64,000 nt of DNA from Agelas oroides (GCA_949130485.1 OX422183.1:19127934-19191933); one strand, 5' to 3'; counted from the first letter of the stretch, positions 34,801 to 49,800 are shown. Numbers and translations: made by a program. Notes: generated by a model not told the origin, from the sequence alone.

Positions 34801-37800
34801 GATAGGGTTAGCATAGCTATGCTTTCCCATGTCAGCATAATAACATTACATAAGAGCATAATGACAGGGTTATTGCCAGTTATAGCACTTAAAGTTGAAC
34901 ATTTTCATTTCATTATTATCACTCAAAACACGCATCAAACGCCGAGGGTTTTGCACTGTATGTGCTTTCATTGAATTTGAATCGACGAGGCTGGTGTCGT
35001 TTCGTTGTGCGTTGCTGCTGCTTTTTGACTGGAAAAGGATGAGTTTTAGTACGCTTAGGCGACCAAAAGACCCCCGAAACATCTCTGCAGTCAAGGCAGA
35101 GTCTGAGCCATGACGAAGGGCCTTTCGCTCGTGTCGACTTGAAACCAAGATGCTACTGGCGCTCGGCCATGATGCCGATGGGGAGCTAGCTTGCTACCTA
35201 GCCGCTCTCGGAAGCTGGCGATCATGAAACAATGGTCCGAGCTGGCAGTAGAACGCTCAGCCTCACTGTTCAGCTACCAGTTGTCCTAGCGCTATCCCTG
35301 GATCAACCGCCTGGCGAGTCAAATTATTATCGTCAGCATCCGTCAGGGTAGTGCCAGCTAGCTGCCGGAGAGCAGTAGCGTCTGTCCAGCCTTGCGTGGT
35401 TCAACACACCAAGTAAGCACTATCGCTGCAAGAATAACCTGGCAAGTTTGTGCGACGCTTTGGCTGTTGTGCTAGTACTGAGTACGGGGGCTCTATAGAG
35501 GTTCTGCATGTGATGTCATCAAAAGGGTTAAATTTATTAATTTTAATTTAATAGTCTTGCCAATTTTTCTAGGCAATAAGGAAGGTCTAAATAGCTTAAA
35601 TCTCAAGTGAAAATTCTAAATTAACGATAGTTGACTTTATATAAATTGTCAAAGTTTGATCTTTTAGCATTATGGTGAGTGGCAAATTTTGCCTATGCAA
35701 AATGTTTGACTTTAAGAATTTATATAAAATCAATGGAAAGGAGTTAGGCCTTCATATTTTAGATTTGAGTTAGCTGGACCATCAGTATTACCTGCAAATG
35801 TTTGGAATGGCTAATTATGAATTTTAAATTGGTGATGACGTCACTGCAGAACCTCTATAGTGCTGGCAATGGCTCTCATATAGGCTATACTGAGGACTGG
35901 GGGGGATTGGCCATTCCATTGCAAAACAAAAAGTTTTCCATTTCTTTGTGCTGCAGTTATGACTGATTGCCAAATATACACCCCTGACTCAGCAATATAC
36001 TCCCTTGCGGTTGAAAATATACACCCCTGACTCAGCAATATACTCCCTTGCGGTTGAAATATACACCCCTGACTCAGCAATATACTCCCTGCAGTCGCAG
36101 CTGCGCGGTCTATATGCCATATATGACCCCATGCGGCGCCTTTCATCCGCCCACGCACCATAGTATATATCTCAAAATCCCTTCCACTGACTGAGAAAGT
36201 TGTAGTTATGAAATTTTTAGACATACTTTTAGCAGTCAGGAAATGCTCTCACCAATCTTTAGCTGCAAACAGGTAGCTACAATGCAATATACCTCCAACC
36301 TGAAGGTTCCTGTGTGTTCTTTTGCATGACTACAACCGATCAAGGCAACAGCTAATCTACTGGAATTGAATTGCTCTTCAGTCTGGGAACGAGAATGCAC
36401 AAAAGACGAACACGGATAGCACCAAGGCACAGGCAAATCACCGAAAATGGTCTGGCCATGGTCAGATCAGTTCCAACGTCTGGTAGCAGTATCACTCCCT
36501 TTCTTTTTAAAACACTTAATGACTACATAGCTAGTTCATGATATACTCTTCACATAGACGTACCAAAAATTTGGGGATGCTTCAGTACCCCCAAGCACCC
36601 ACTTGTCTACACCTTGTTAAGTGATGAAAGCACTGACCTTTTAGCTTGCAGAAATAATTCACAGGTTTGTCCATACCAGCTAAATGCCACATTATGATGC
36701 CGTCAATCACCATGAACAAGGCATATAACTAGTTGGTGTCAAAACAGTGACAGTTCTGACTACAAGTGTACTGGAGTTTAACAAGGAGACTTTGTGCATG
36801 CTCTTTCTATTGCCACAAGAGCCTGGGAACATGGCTACTCCCAGTCTTTATTACACTTGTGTCATGTCTGTATTTTAGCATTGTAGCATCACTAATCCTA
36901 CTTCTCATTACCAATGGTGAAAACCTGGGGATACAACGCTGTGCTTCACATGCACATGTAAAATGCATGTTTCACTCCATGCATGTGTACACATGTGTGT
37001 CTGTATACAAGTTGTTCAGTGTTTCATTCTTAAAGTGAAGCATTCCAAGAGTTCTTCTGCTTTGCATAAGCTAATCCATTAAGTTCCAAAACCTTTTTCT
37101 TAGCAGACCAAGACAGATATTTAATTCTCAATTTTTGCAGCTTCTGTTTGACACATGGGGTAAGTATTCTACTAGGCATCTCTAGTTTGGCACTTTGCTA
37201 GTACAGTTGTTTGTATCCGATTTCACTAATGAGTGTAATTCAAGCGCTAGTGTAAGTGTATAACCTTTGGACACAAGGTAGATTTTTAACATTACGGAAG
37301 TGTACAATGTCCAATTAACACTTTAAGAAAGTGCAAATAACAATGTATTAGGCGAGAGAATCGTTATTTCCCCATGTGACACTCATATGCAGACATCAAA
37401 TTGTGTAGACATAAGATCTACTGTGGTGGGAAGTTCACAATGTCTGGCCTAACAAGTATGGGAACAGCACATTGTTTTCTTTTGGCAGTAGAACGATGAT
37501 GATGGTTTCTACATCAATTCTATGCTGTGCCCCAAGAGCACTCTACTACTGTACAACAATTTTATCAATGTGATAGCTGTTTTGGGCATTTCACAGGACA
37601 GCTGAACATCAACAAAACATGTAGCTAGATCAATGATAGCTGTTTGAACAATGAAGCAACTACTGGCAGTTCTGGGTCTCTCGTTCTTGCAGTACGACTA
37701 CAGGTAAAGCTACTGATCCTGAAACATAGCTAGTTTGTACTGCTGTTTCACTGGTGAAATTGACAATCCCCCACATTTAATTAAGTCCTCTCTACCTCCC

Positions 37801-40800
37801 TCTACTACTCTCTATGCTAATCTAATACTGACCTCCCATCATCTCATACTTCATGACCATGAACAAGGCTTGGGTATATATGAATGTCTTTTCCATACCA
37901 TTGTATAGCATTGTGTTTACATGTCCAACTGTCTACACTATAGATGTACTCCCTGCTTAATATTGTACTACGTATGCTCAATGCAAAATGTAAGTAAATG
38001 GCTCAGGAGGCCAGATGAAGTTCATGCTAAAATGTGTACATTTTATTAAGGGTAGGGATGATACAGAGTATTGCTAAATCTTTGAAACACACAAGCACAA
38101 AGCATTGAAGTTAGCAGCTGTGTTTGGTTGATAATGGCTGTGACCAAGGCACTACTGCCTACTTAGGCATATAATTCCTTCGGGCTACCCTGGCCTCTCT
38201 CAGAGTACTGAGGCACTGTACTGGCACTCTACTAGCTGGACTTGGATATCACAGGGGCTAAGTCATATCTATGATGAAATGTCTATTGGAGCCATGTCTG
38301 GGACCAACCAGTCCTTTTTACTGAACATTTCTCTTCTGGCTAATACACCTATTATGTGAGAGTTGTGTATCACTACATTGTTGATCCAGATTTTACACTT
38401 TAGACTTTAGTTGAATGCAAGTGAGTGTCAATATAACTGATAAGAGAACAGTATTACGCTAGAATGCATGACTACTCCTTCACGTTTGATTAGTGAAAGT
38501 CACAAAAAAGTTTTCCAAATGAAAACAAGCACATGTAGGATGGAACCCTCAAAAACCAGCCAAACAAGATGGGAATGACACCACAATACTTTCACACCAT
38601 CCCTACATCTTGCCAACTATGTTTTGTGTTTGTTAGTTGTGTGCATAGGAGGGTTGTGGAAGGCAGTGGGGAGGGTATTGCTGGGTGTGTAGTGCATGTG
38701 TAGTATCGAGGATCCAGACTGCGAGACTAATGTTGATGTGCATGGAGAGTGTGTTATATTGTGGGTGGATGAAATTATGTAGTTGCTACTGAGCATGGCA
38801 AGTATAGTTTGTCTTGTATGCAGAAACTGTGAGCAGTGCTGGGTCTGTATGGTATGTTGGGAGTTTAAGTTACGTTGTGAAATTTTTTTGCTGCTGAATG
38901 TGGCAGATATGGATTGTCTTTTATGCGGAAGGCTGTGTGGAGTGAGCAGTGCTGAGTACCGTGTTCATTTAGTGTGTATGTAGAGTGTCTTGTGGTGTTC
39001 ATAGTTGGCAAAATGGCACAAGATGTAGGGATGGTGTGAAAGTATTGTGGTGTCATTCCCATCTTGTTTGGCTGGTTTTTGAGGGCTACATCCCTACATG
39101 CACTTGTTTTCATTCGGAAAACTTTTTTGTGACTTGTTCCTGCTGCTTTTTTAATTGTTTCTTAGAAACAGTAAGAGAGAAAAGAAGTGGGAAAGGAAGG
39201 CAAGGGGAAGATGCATGGTCTGTAAAGGAGGAAAGCATAGAACTCTGTTGTTCACAAAGAACAAACGATCATCATAAATTCAAATCCTTCCAAGTGAAAT
39301 TGTAAATTTATCTACAGGGTTTAGAAGCGCAAACAAAGCCTCATAAAACCCAAGTGCAAAGCACATTAGTTTTATGAGGCTTTGCGCACAAGCTTATAAA
39401 TCCCATAGATCCCAACACTGTGGTGTCAAACCGACAGTAAAACTGTTGCTGTAATGGTATTTTTCGACTCAATACTACATGTATGTGAGCTCTGTGGGGA
39501 CAAACTCTGCAGAGTTTTTTTGGTGAACCCAATAGTAGTCCACATGAAGTGAGCGGGAGCTGAACAACTGCCAGTTTCTGCAGCTGCCTCCTTTAGTGTG
39601 GACATTTTTGAATGAAGCCGCCATTGACTTGGTGCTACTAGCTGCAATAGAGCAGTTCGAGGACCAAGCTACCAATAGGCTGCTAATTACTGCATTGGAG
39701 GAATATGAAGACTCAGGCACAACACAAAAGGAGGATGTTAGGAAGACACCAGCCAAAATGCTACGTTCAACTAAACATCGTGTACTATATGCATTTTTGG
39801 TGTAAATGACTATAGCAAGCAAATTTGAAATGTTTATAAGTTGAAAATAAAATTGAATCAGTGGCTAGTGTTCTATGTCATATAATCCACCTAGATACAA
39901 AGTACTTGATGGTTAAAACACTAGCTGGCAAGTACCAGGTAGTGTTTTAACCATCAAGTATACCTCGTATTTAGGTGAGTTATATGACTAGCAACTGACT
40001 AAATTACAAAATGACTTCAGGTATGGTCTAACAGGCAGTAGAAACTGCTGCACTTGCAAACTACATGTGCTTAGTGTGGGAGTCCTCACATTATGACACA
40101 TACACTTTCATTTACAGCAGCTTTTAGCAATATAATACTTCTTCTGGAAACATGCACATCCCCTCTCTATGTTTTGCGTTATACTATACCTGACTTTGAC
40201 TGTTGCCGTCCGAAGTTCAGTAAGCACACGTGCTCAGTTGAGCTTCCGGGGGGGGGGCGTACTTACTATGAATAATCTTATTGTAGCGTATTAGCACTAA
40301 GCATCAATATCGGAGTGCTTGAGAATCACTGAGGAATAGTTTGAGTTCTACGTACGATAACGATAAGTAGTGAGTGCAATACCCAGTGATTTGTGTTGTT
40401 GTTTTGCGTTTGAATCCTTGTAATAGCTTCAGCCGTTATCATGCTAGCCAGGCTTACACTCAAAGAAAGTCAGAAGATAGACGATTTGCCCGTTTTAGCG
40501 ACTTGCCAGTCTGCTACTTTAGCGATGTTTTCCAGCAAAGTTAATAGTCTCGCGAGCCAGCCGTTTTGTTCTTCGGAATCGCGAGACTACAAAGTTAACT
40601 GTCCTGTTGCACATGGAAGCACTCGATAATGCCTGATATGGCTCATGGAGGCCGTTGACTAATCTAACGCAGACATTTCGAGCATGTCATTTGTGTACTG
40701 TTAATGTGGCCGCCATTTTTTTTCGGGGTCATCCCTACATATGGCGTACTACCGTACGCCATGACACCGTACGTCATGATACTGACCTAATATCTGGAGG

Positions 40801-43800
40801 GTACTGTTTCCAACCATGTTCTCTGGGTCTACATCATTGGCTGGTCCAAAGCATTCAACTAGTGTGCCATTCAGTGTGGAAATTGCAGTGCCACTCAGTG
40901 TTGAGTTGGTAGGACCACTTGTTCCAAACCCAGTCCCAGATCTAGCTGTGAACGTATCACCTAGTCCACAAATAGAGGAAGAAGTTGATCGGTGTACCAG
41001 AGTACACTCACTACCCCCACCCACTCTCCAGGTGGTGAACCCATTTATGTCCCCACCAACAGTACATCTGAAGGTGAAGGTATCACCAGGACAGGTGGGA
41101 GGAGCTGTAATGAGCTGTCCAGTAACATCACCTGGAGATCAAATACAGTTACTATAACATCTCTTTCATGGCACAAGTCTAATTGTATCACACACTAGAA
41201 TACGCAGCACAAAATGGCAAATTAAAACAGAAGCCATACAGTAAGGTAATTCACTTCTCATTTCAACAGCAGCAGAAGACATTTGAGATTGGGGAGGCAA
41301 ACGATTTGTGTGCGTGCGTAAGCACGCATGCTAGGGGGGTGTGGGGGTATATCCCCCAAGAAAATTTTGCAAATTAGATACTCTGAGATTGCTTCTGAGG
41401 CCACTTTTGGCCCAAACCGGCACTACAGTTATCATTGTTATCTGTACGTCTTCGCATGTATGACTCTAATTTGTATAGATGTCCACATGCCATGCAGTGG
41501 CCGTTGCTGAAGAGTCCAAACTTCTTAGTTTCCAGTGCTGAGTACTATATATATAGGCCTACTGAGCTTGAGGCTGGACCAAAACGTAGCGAGACTCAAC
41601 ACTCGTGCACCGGGATCTCTGTGACATACTGTGAGACTCGAGACTAGTTGGCCTGGACAATGGTTAAGCTATCTAGCTGTAGTGGTGTCAATTTGTGAGT
41701 ATATGGTATCTAATAAAGGGGGCTTGCTGTGTCACTGACGTGACTGTGGGCGATTGATTTTGTGGGGGCAACTGCCCCCACTGCCCCCCCCCCCCCCCCC
41801 TCCCCCCCCCCCCCCCCCCCCCAGTTCCGCCACCTACACAGGCCAGAGAAAGCATTGGATGTCCAATCCGACTAGATGTTCATTAATGGCATGGTGCACT
41901 TACCCCGACGCAACCAAAAACTTCCCTTCACCAGCTACACCACCCTTACCTCTCATAGCGGTGACAGTAGGATTTTCAAGGTTCATGCAGTCACATATTC
42001 AATATGCCTATAAAATGATTGTTACATTGACCTTGCTACTGTGTGTAGCTAATGCAGCAGGGTATATGGAAAAGCATAAAATAGGAGTAAAACACAAACT
42101 GGAAACAGAAATAGAAAAAGTAATGGAAACTCAGCCTCTTAGCTGCCATTGTCCTAACAAGATTCGTTTGTTGCTGGCTTTGTGTTCTTACACATTCCTA
42201 AGCTCTACCTGCTTCCAGTTTTTGATCATTTGTTTCAACAATGCTAGCCGGCTAGCCTTGTTCCCAGGCCTTCACTTCCCCCAATAATCCTGTATTTGCA
42301 TAATATATCTGGGAATTGCTGGGGGCAGCAAGCACTGGGAACGAGGCTATCGCACATAGGTGCTGGTGTAAAATAGGGCCTGGGCCTATAAAGCCATCAT
42401 TTGCTTCACATACTGCAAGCACGAATAGTAGAGTATGATAATCTATACTGCAAGCACGAATAGTAGAGTATGATAATCTATGCTGCAAGCAATCAAAACT
42501 GAAAGTGAAGCAAGGTCTAGGAATGAGCCTGCAAGAGTAGGAATGCTGGCCTATAGTTCCAAGACGAAGTGAAATTATTCTTGAGGTCAGATTGCAACAG
42601 GTCTGTGTCAGACCCTCTCACACGTGAACCAGACTAGATTACAACATCATTTGCCACATGAGTGTTAGTCAATCCCACTGAATAAGTAATCACAAAGCAC
42701 AGTACAAGAGTAAAGGCAAACCATATGATCCATAAAGCCAGCCATTTTGTGCAATATCCTGTGCTAGCAATTGGCACGTTTTTTCATTTCCATTTTTGTT
42801 TCCAATTTCCATTTCCCAGTTTGTCTCCACTTTCTGTTCCACTTCCATTCATTGGCAGGTATAAAGCTGGTGAAGGTGTGCATTGCTATTTATGATTGAT
42901 AAATTTAAAGCTCTTTAAATAAGGCGTTTTGATAAATAAGTAGTGCTTAAATCTGCAGCACTGAACTCTGAACTCTAAAGCCTTCTATTTCAGGTAAATT
43001 TGCAGTTCACTGCCTTCCAGCAGTGAACTTTGTTTAAGTTTACTAATCCATGTATCACTGAACTCTAAAGTGTTCAAGCAAAGGTAAACCTATGGATGGT
43101 TCTATGTGACCAGGTGAGGCATTACACTGGCAAACTATGTTACACTGGCCAACCTTGAGTGACTATACAGTCACTGCAAATTCTCAGACATAATGTTTAG
43201 GGCAACCAGACTAACAACAATAGGCTGGGTTTGGTTGCCCTAGACTTAAATAACCATTGTGTCTGAGAGTTTGCAGTGGCTGTATAGTCACTCAAGTTGG
43301 CCAGCACAAAGGTAAACATGAGCACTAACCTCTTATGAGCATTTTGGGGTGTGGTTATGTACTTAGAAAAAGTGTTCTATAATTTTCTTTAGATTGGGCA
43401 AACACACTGTACTGTTTTCCCTGGAAAGGGAAATGTTTTCAGTTGATCACAAACTGCTGTCACAAAATGGTATCTGTTAGTTTTGATAGCAGCCTTTCCT
43501 GCAGTAAAATTTGTTACAGTCACGCTTGTGTGACAGCTTTTAAGCACAAACCTCTCCCCCCAGAACATCCATGTATTGTTGATTATGTTGAAAAGTGTGT
43601 TACAAATCTGTGCATGATCTTTTATTATGAAAAGAAAAGGCAATGATATTTGCGTATCCATTGGCCTAGTAAACTTAGGAGATGGTAATTTAGCATGATG
43701 GTAATTTATGTTTTAAAACAAGTGCTTCAGCAGTTCTGATCTCACTGCTGCTAAATCCCCAAGTAGAAAAATGTTTCAGGTAACTTGATTATTAAGCATT

Positions 43801-46800
43801 TGTGCACCTGTCCTATACGCAGAAAATTAATACAAATGCAGCAGTTACCTTAATATGACTTTTAACTGTGTGTACTAAATTTAGCAATTTTAGCGATCAG
43901 AGTCATTATCGGTGAAATAAGTACTCGCAATTGATAAATTCCAATTTTGATACGTTGAATTAATTTTGGTTTCTGTTGAAAAAATGCTAAAATTAATACA
44001 CGCTTAACGAGGTGTATTCAAAATCACTAAATTAAGTATGCGCAATTAAAAGGAACATTAAGGTATTATATTTTAAAGGGTGCATTTGTACTTTTCAAAG
44101 AGACAAGCAAAATGCATAACCTTTATTGTAACTGAACTTACTACGAAATTCATAAGTAGTGTGCAACTGCCCAGCTTTTATCACTTGCAATAAGTCTGTC
44201 TCAGCAATCGGACCACAAATACTAATGTCTTCGAACAGTGTACTGTCTTGTAACGTTTTGATGGTGTAGTGCTTCTCACTGAAAAAAAATTGGGACTATT
44301 ACCCAGCTTTGGATATAGTTGCTAGTTATGTGGTATTTGATACAGTCAGTAGCTTATCAGCCCATGGCTGGCTAGTATATGCCCCAAGGCTATGAAAAAT
44401 TACTTGCTACAGCAAACACTGCACTACCTAGCCTGGTATCAAGGCAAGGACTAACAACACTAGTCAAGTTGGCTGCTTATGCACTAGATTTCATGTGGTA
44501 CTTCTAGCAGTCTGATGGTCATTGATCAACCTAGCTCATTTAATAAGGTATAGTTAATAAAGTATCAAGACAGAACTATAGGATAAGTAATATCAAGTAG
44601 TAACCGGTATTATAAAAATAGCACTATAGTTCATCAAGGTACCCAACATAATGGCAGCCAACTTGACTGAAAATAAATGAGAATGAGTCTAGAAGTTATG
44701 TAAGAAATCTAGACTAATTGATATAGGCAAGTCTCTTTCTGATTCCATTTCCACGTCATTACAACTTCCTTTGTCTGTGATTTAAAGAGCATGACCTTTA
44801 CCATGTATCAAAGGTTTTGCTACTGAATATTAATGCAAATTGCTTTAATCGTGCCAGCTACAATGTAAACTCAGAGGAGTTTAGTTTGTTCTTTTAGAGT
44901 GAAACTTGACAAACCCATGATGGTTTAGCAGATACCAGATTTTGCATTCCAGACTTTGTCACTGGACATAGTTTTGGAGGAACTTGTGGGACAAAATCTG
45001 AAACGGAAAGCCTGGGCTCAAGGCTATAAAGCATGCCTCAAGTATCTGCTAAACCACCATTTTTGGAGAAAGCTGTGATACCAAATCCTGAATGATAAAA
45101 CCTGGGTTTGAGGCTAATGTTTCTGCTGGATTATGAATCTCTAAATCAAACTGATGGATAAATGGGTGACAATAAAGTCTACACAATCCACAAAGCTTTG
45201 CATTAAGCAGCTCGATTACTCTGCTTGATAATTTGCTCCCTCTAGCTGTGACGTCATCATGCATCAACACATACACAAACAGGTGAAACCATCACACATG
45301 GATTTCTCATATGACCACTTTGAACCCAGTCTATTGGTACTTGACCTTGAACAGCAATTTGGCTATGGTTGCTTCAAGAACAAGTGACACCCCCTACTAA
45401 AACTAACTAAAACCAAGCCCAGTTTCAGAAAGCTCTCACTCCTTGGCAAGATGATGCATGCTTATTCTCGCTTACCTTTAGACTGGGGACATGCAAACCT
45501 GCTAGATGTCTTACCAACTTATGCACATACATGCACAAAAATGTGCAGAATTTAAAATGTTTTTTTTTTTGTCTGTAAGGACTTTCCAATAGGTTTAAAA
45601 GAAAACTTCTGAGAAGAGGACAACATGATGGGCTGTAACAAGGACCTCACAAAACTGTAAAAGAAAAAGGTTGGTGGGCACTTGCATAGGGAAGGGCACT
45701 TGCATAGGGAAGGGCACTTGCATAGGGAAGGGCACTTGCATAGGGAAGGGTGCTTGATCGGGGCAAAACACATGGTATCAGCAGAATCTATAAACTGATT
45801 TGTACAAGCCCGGTGCATATTTGAGCAATTTTCAGTAGTGGCCAGAAGTATTGAAAATGGTTGACCCAGGTACTTGGATTCAATAATTTTCAACAAAAAA
45901 AAATAAAGTGAAAAGAGACAACAGGAGCGTCTATACTGCTCAAAGTAAAAACAGAATTGTTGTTGTGACCAAACAATAACTTCCAAGATATACTGGCCCC
46001 TGGAGGGAGCTATACAGTGGTCTAGGGAATACAAGAATTTCCGTAAGAGCATCTCCATACATTTCAATTGTTCATTCATGCAACAAAAATAACAAACTCT
46101 GGTCACAACAACATTTCTGTTCTTAAAGTGATATATATCACACACAGATATACACTAGGTAAACTACACAGCCTATTTTAAATCCTGTACACTCCAAAAA
46201 CACAATAGTTACTATGCTTCAGTGGGAGTTCAAATGTGGGAGGATGTGGTCATGTGATAGTGACAATTAACTGACATTCCAACATCAAGAAGCATGCATA
46301 CAAGGGGTAATTGTGAAAGCTGGACACTGGACTCGTGGACTGGACTATGAACTGAACTATGGACTGAGATTTGGACCAAGTTTTGGACGGATGCACACTT
46401 GATGTTGTCAATCTACCAATCTCAGCATCTGAAACTGTTGTTTTAAGTTCCTCAGCCCTTGGTCAAGGCCCCTTAGGCCATGCAGCAAAATATACATGCA
46501 GCAACAGAGTGGCTGTGGGTGTGTCTCAGTTTTGCAAGCCCCAAGATGTATGTTGATATGCAGTGTGACTATGCAGTGTGACTATGCAGTGTATGAAGAC
46601 CATTGCCATAATCAAGATGTCTTCAAAAATCCGTATGGGGGGTAAAGTGGGGCATAACATTGATAAGTGCATTACCCGAGAACATTGTAGGTTCTGGTAA
46701 TGTGACTGAATGGGCGAAAGCAATTTTAAATCCATTTTCACACTCAGTCAGTTCTCCTGGACTCAGGTAACTAGATGTCAACTAACCAGTAACATTTAAA

Positions 46801-49800
46801 CAATGTTTTTGCCAACTGCAACATACATAGAGAGCAGCAGAACCTCTGCTCTAGCCTAGGCAATGATTCTCAGTCAACGTGGAGCTGTGCATCAGTCCAA
46901 ATTTCATAGTCCAGTCCATGAGTCCAGTCCAGAGTCCACAGTCCAGTTACAATTACCCGAATATTAGCTATGTAAAGGAACGGCTCATTCGTAATGGGTG
47001 CGATGGGTGCACGAGGTTATTGACAAAACTTATAACCCTAAGCCTTAACTTAGCCCTAACCCTGGGTTGCCTTACTACTCATTAACCCGAATCTCCCTGA
47101 GCCTTTAAAACCCGACAGAGCTCTAAAATCTGTTTCTGTCCATGTCATGAATATTAATGATTGGCTTTAACTAGACCTCAGCATTGCCCATGACCAGCTG
47201 TCCAATGGGTATGCTGACTCTCATGAACCTTATTATTGACCTTCTGTTCAAGCATTAGCAGCTTGGTTTGGTGTTGAAAGGAATGGGTAAATTATGTTGG
47301 TCCTCAAGAATATGACTAGTGGCGTCATGTTTGTTCTGTGGTAGCACTGGATTGGGTTGACGTGACGAATGTAGCATGTGGAATATTCATAATTCAGTTA
47401 TGTGCGGCATCTTAAGATGTCTGGCAGCCTCAAATTACTCACCTAGGGTTGAACCGGAAACTTGCAAGCTTAGCCTGCGAGATGAGTCATAGCTAACATC
47501 CAATTTTGACTATAGCCAGATGGCTTCAGCTATGTCGAAAATTCTATGTACCCATCCTGACTACTTGATAGAGCCATCCTTGTAACATGTATCCACAATT
47601 CTTGCTGTTGGAATGTTATCAGAGCACGCAAATTGTCGCCACTATGACATGACATCATGTCCTCCCTCCGCTGGTAGAGCTGAGACTTAAGTAAACTTTA
47701 CTGCCTCCCACAAAATATTTTATAAGCACTGCATTTTATAAGTTAGCATTGAAAAGATAGGCATCCAAATGTAATTACCAAACATAATTTGTTAAAACAA
47801 CTATTTGGTTTCTATGGTGTAGCTACTCACAAGTTCCTGTCAAAATGTATCACTGTGCTTGAGTGATAATATAATCTGCAGATTGTCAACATGACTCACA
47901 GACTCACATCGAAATCTGAATTGCTTTGTTCTAACAGCATGTGTAACCATTAAGCTAAGTAACATGCTTGATCAATAATTTGCTACCAGAAATTGCATGC
48001 AGCTAATAGATGTGGTTTAATTGTTAACACCAGTGTACCTACCTTATAAGATTTATACAAGGCTCCGTCAGGATGATGTGTGTGTGGTCTCTGAAGTGTC
48101 AATGCTCTTGGTCAAAAATTGTATATGCCGAGGTTTTGCAAATACTGGTATAAGTAGCTAATGATAAGATGGTCATTGCTAGTTTTATAAAAGCATCCAT
48201 CAGTTGATGGCAAATGTTACAGTCGCCATGGATTAGCTCTCAGCCTTAGCATTTGAACAGTGCTGTGATATCAAGTTTGAGTAAGTCCTCCAAGACTGGG
48301 AGAAAAACAGTCAGCAGACTCATTCACTTTTATGTCTTTTGATTCTTTACTATGGTAGATTTTTTTTTTTCCGCTTGGGGTGTAACATAGGCTCATTCCC
48401 AGGCTCTCCCCACGCGCGAACGAAAAAAACGCTTTTCCGTACTGCAAGCGACGGAAAGCTGGGTGGGGCCTGGGAACGAGGCTAGGTGTAATAAGTGTTG
48501 AATGAAAGAGCACGTCAAAATGCTACATCAAAAGGACATCTCATTTTTATTCTGGTTACCATCATGAAAAAATGTAAACAAGGTATGAATATAATAGCAC
48601 AATTACATGATTCATTAATGCTTAGAACTAGGCAAAAACAGAGGAGAGTGAAAAGGCTGGAGCCACCGGGAATCAAACCCAGGACACCTGGCTTGTACAG
48701 CCAGTGCTTTGCCACTGAGCTACGATAACCGGACAACCACCAGCCCTCAAAATCCTCTACATGTACAGCAGAAATTGCTACTGGTTAATAAATCACAAAC
48801 GAATGGAGCTGTTATAATAACTTCACCCTTAAACATATATAGTTAGGCCCCTCAAATACAGCTTGCTTTGGTATTGCATTTTCCGAGCACTACATAGCTA
48901 CCTTGTTAATGATGTTCTGCAAACAGCATGAAGTATGTATGTAGCTTGGAACACTCTTCTATATATTAAAGTGTTATAGTGATATATACATGTACACTGA
49001 AATGATCTGTTACACAGCTCACCTGGGCGTAGTACAAATACAGCAACTGACAAAAACAGTAGAACCTATAAAAGAGAGATTGTTATACACTGAATGGCAC
49101 TAATGCACCACACAAGCATAGGGTGGGTATGGGTGTTGTTGAACACTTAGTTTTAGTGGTTTGCCCTAGACCTGGGACTCCCAACTAGGAACTTGTTTTA
49201 TTGTAAGGTTGCTTCCGCTCAATTTGCACAGGGTAGGTAAAACCTTGACTGGTGTATTGAACAGGACTGGTGGACTGGACTGGTGGACTGACATTTTCAT
49301 GCTCTCTAATGAGACTCACTAGCTTGTAGGGTTTTATTTCCTCTTAAACACAGTGGTTTCCATACACACACTCATTTTGACGGTTTGCCAAAAGCTGCAC
49401 ACACTTGCCGTTCCTACTTTTAGGCTCATTCCCTGCCCATCGAGCAATTCAACATTCATAGTCTTATGTGCTAAAGAGGTATGTAGGCTCTACTGAGTTC
49501 AGTCCAGTCCAGAGTCCAGGTTTTGTACCTACCAATAGGCACACACACTATGTGCGGGTTATTACAGAACACTTGGTATTAACTTGACCAGAAAAATGCA
49601 GCATCAGAGTTTACCATTAATTGCTGGTAGACATGACCGGTAAATAACAACTCTACATAGCCATGCACAAATTCACAAGTAATTTGACCTCAGAACACCG
49701 CCACAGTTGTTTGAGGTTTGCTGTAAGTAAAAGTTTGTGTAGTGCATGCTGTGTTGTTACCATGCCAACACTTACTGTTTGCAAATAGCTACCTATTCTG

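Larger units (their letters stand above)
33821..36162. mobile_element. Long TA-flanked inverted-repeat element (2.3 kb) with nested insertions
   Basis: Ends CTATGGTGCGTGGGCGGA and its exact complement, with TA flanks (33819-33820, 36163-36164). Inside are a LINE remnant, a 362-bp inverted-repeat element, (GT)n and (CG)n microsatellites and a 43-bp minisatellite. No transposase was seen, so it may be a non-autonomous element swollen by later insertions. It lies in the receptor intron between 33374 and 36253. Confidence 0.65.
41132..49022. other. 7.9-kb first large intron of the receptor gene
   Basis: No exon was recognised. It holds the elements listed separately, a C-run of about 38 bp (41785-41822), a polypyrimidine stretch near 42,780-42,850 and a diverged inverted pair near 44,915 and 45,040. 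The 197-codon minus-strand ORF at 46145-45552 has no domain and includes a minisatellite. Confidence 0.45.

Noticed and set aside
38783-38983. Cysteine-rich 66-codon ORF
   Set aside because: It lies between the arms of an inverted-repeat element and comes from two related DNA segments; no cysteine pattern is conserved between them.
41754-42287. 177-codon ORF with a proline run
   Set aside because: The proline run is a C homopolymer; the rest has no domain and overlaps an inverted-repeat element.
45552-46145. 197-codon minus-strand ORF as a gene
   Set aside because: No domain, AT-rich composition and an 18-bp minisatellite within it; no splice or promoter support.
48659-48733. Functional tRNA gene
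   Set aside because: The base before the anticodon is not T, box B is changed, and a SINE-like tail follows that is shared with another copy.
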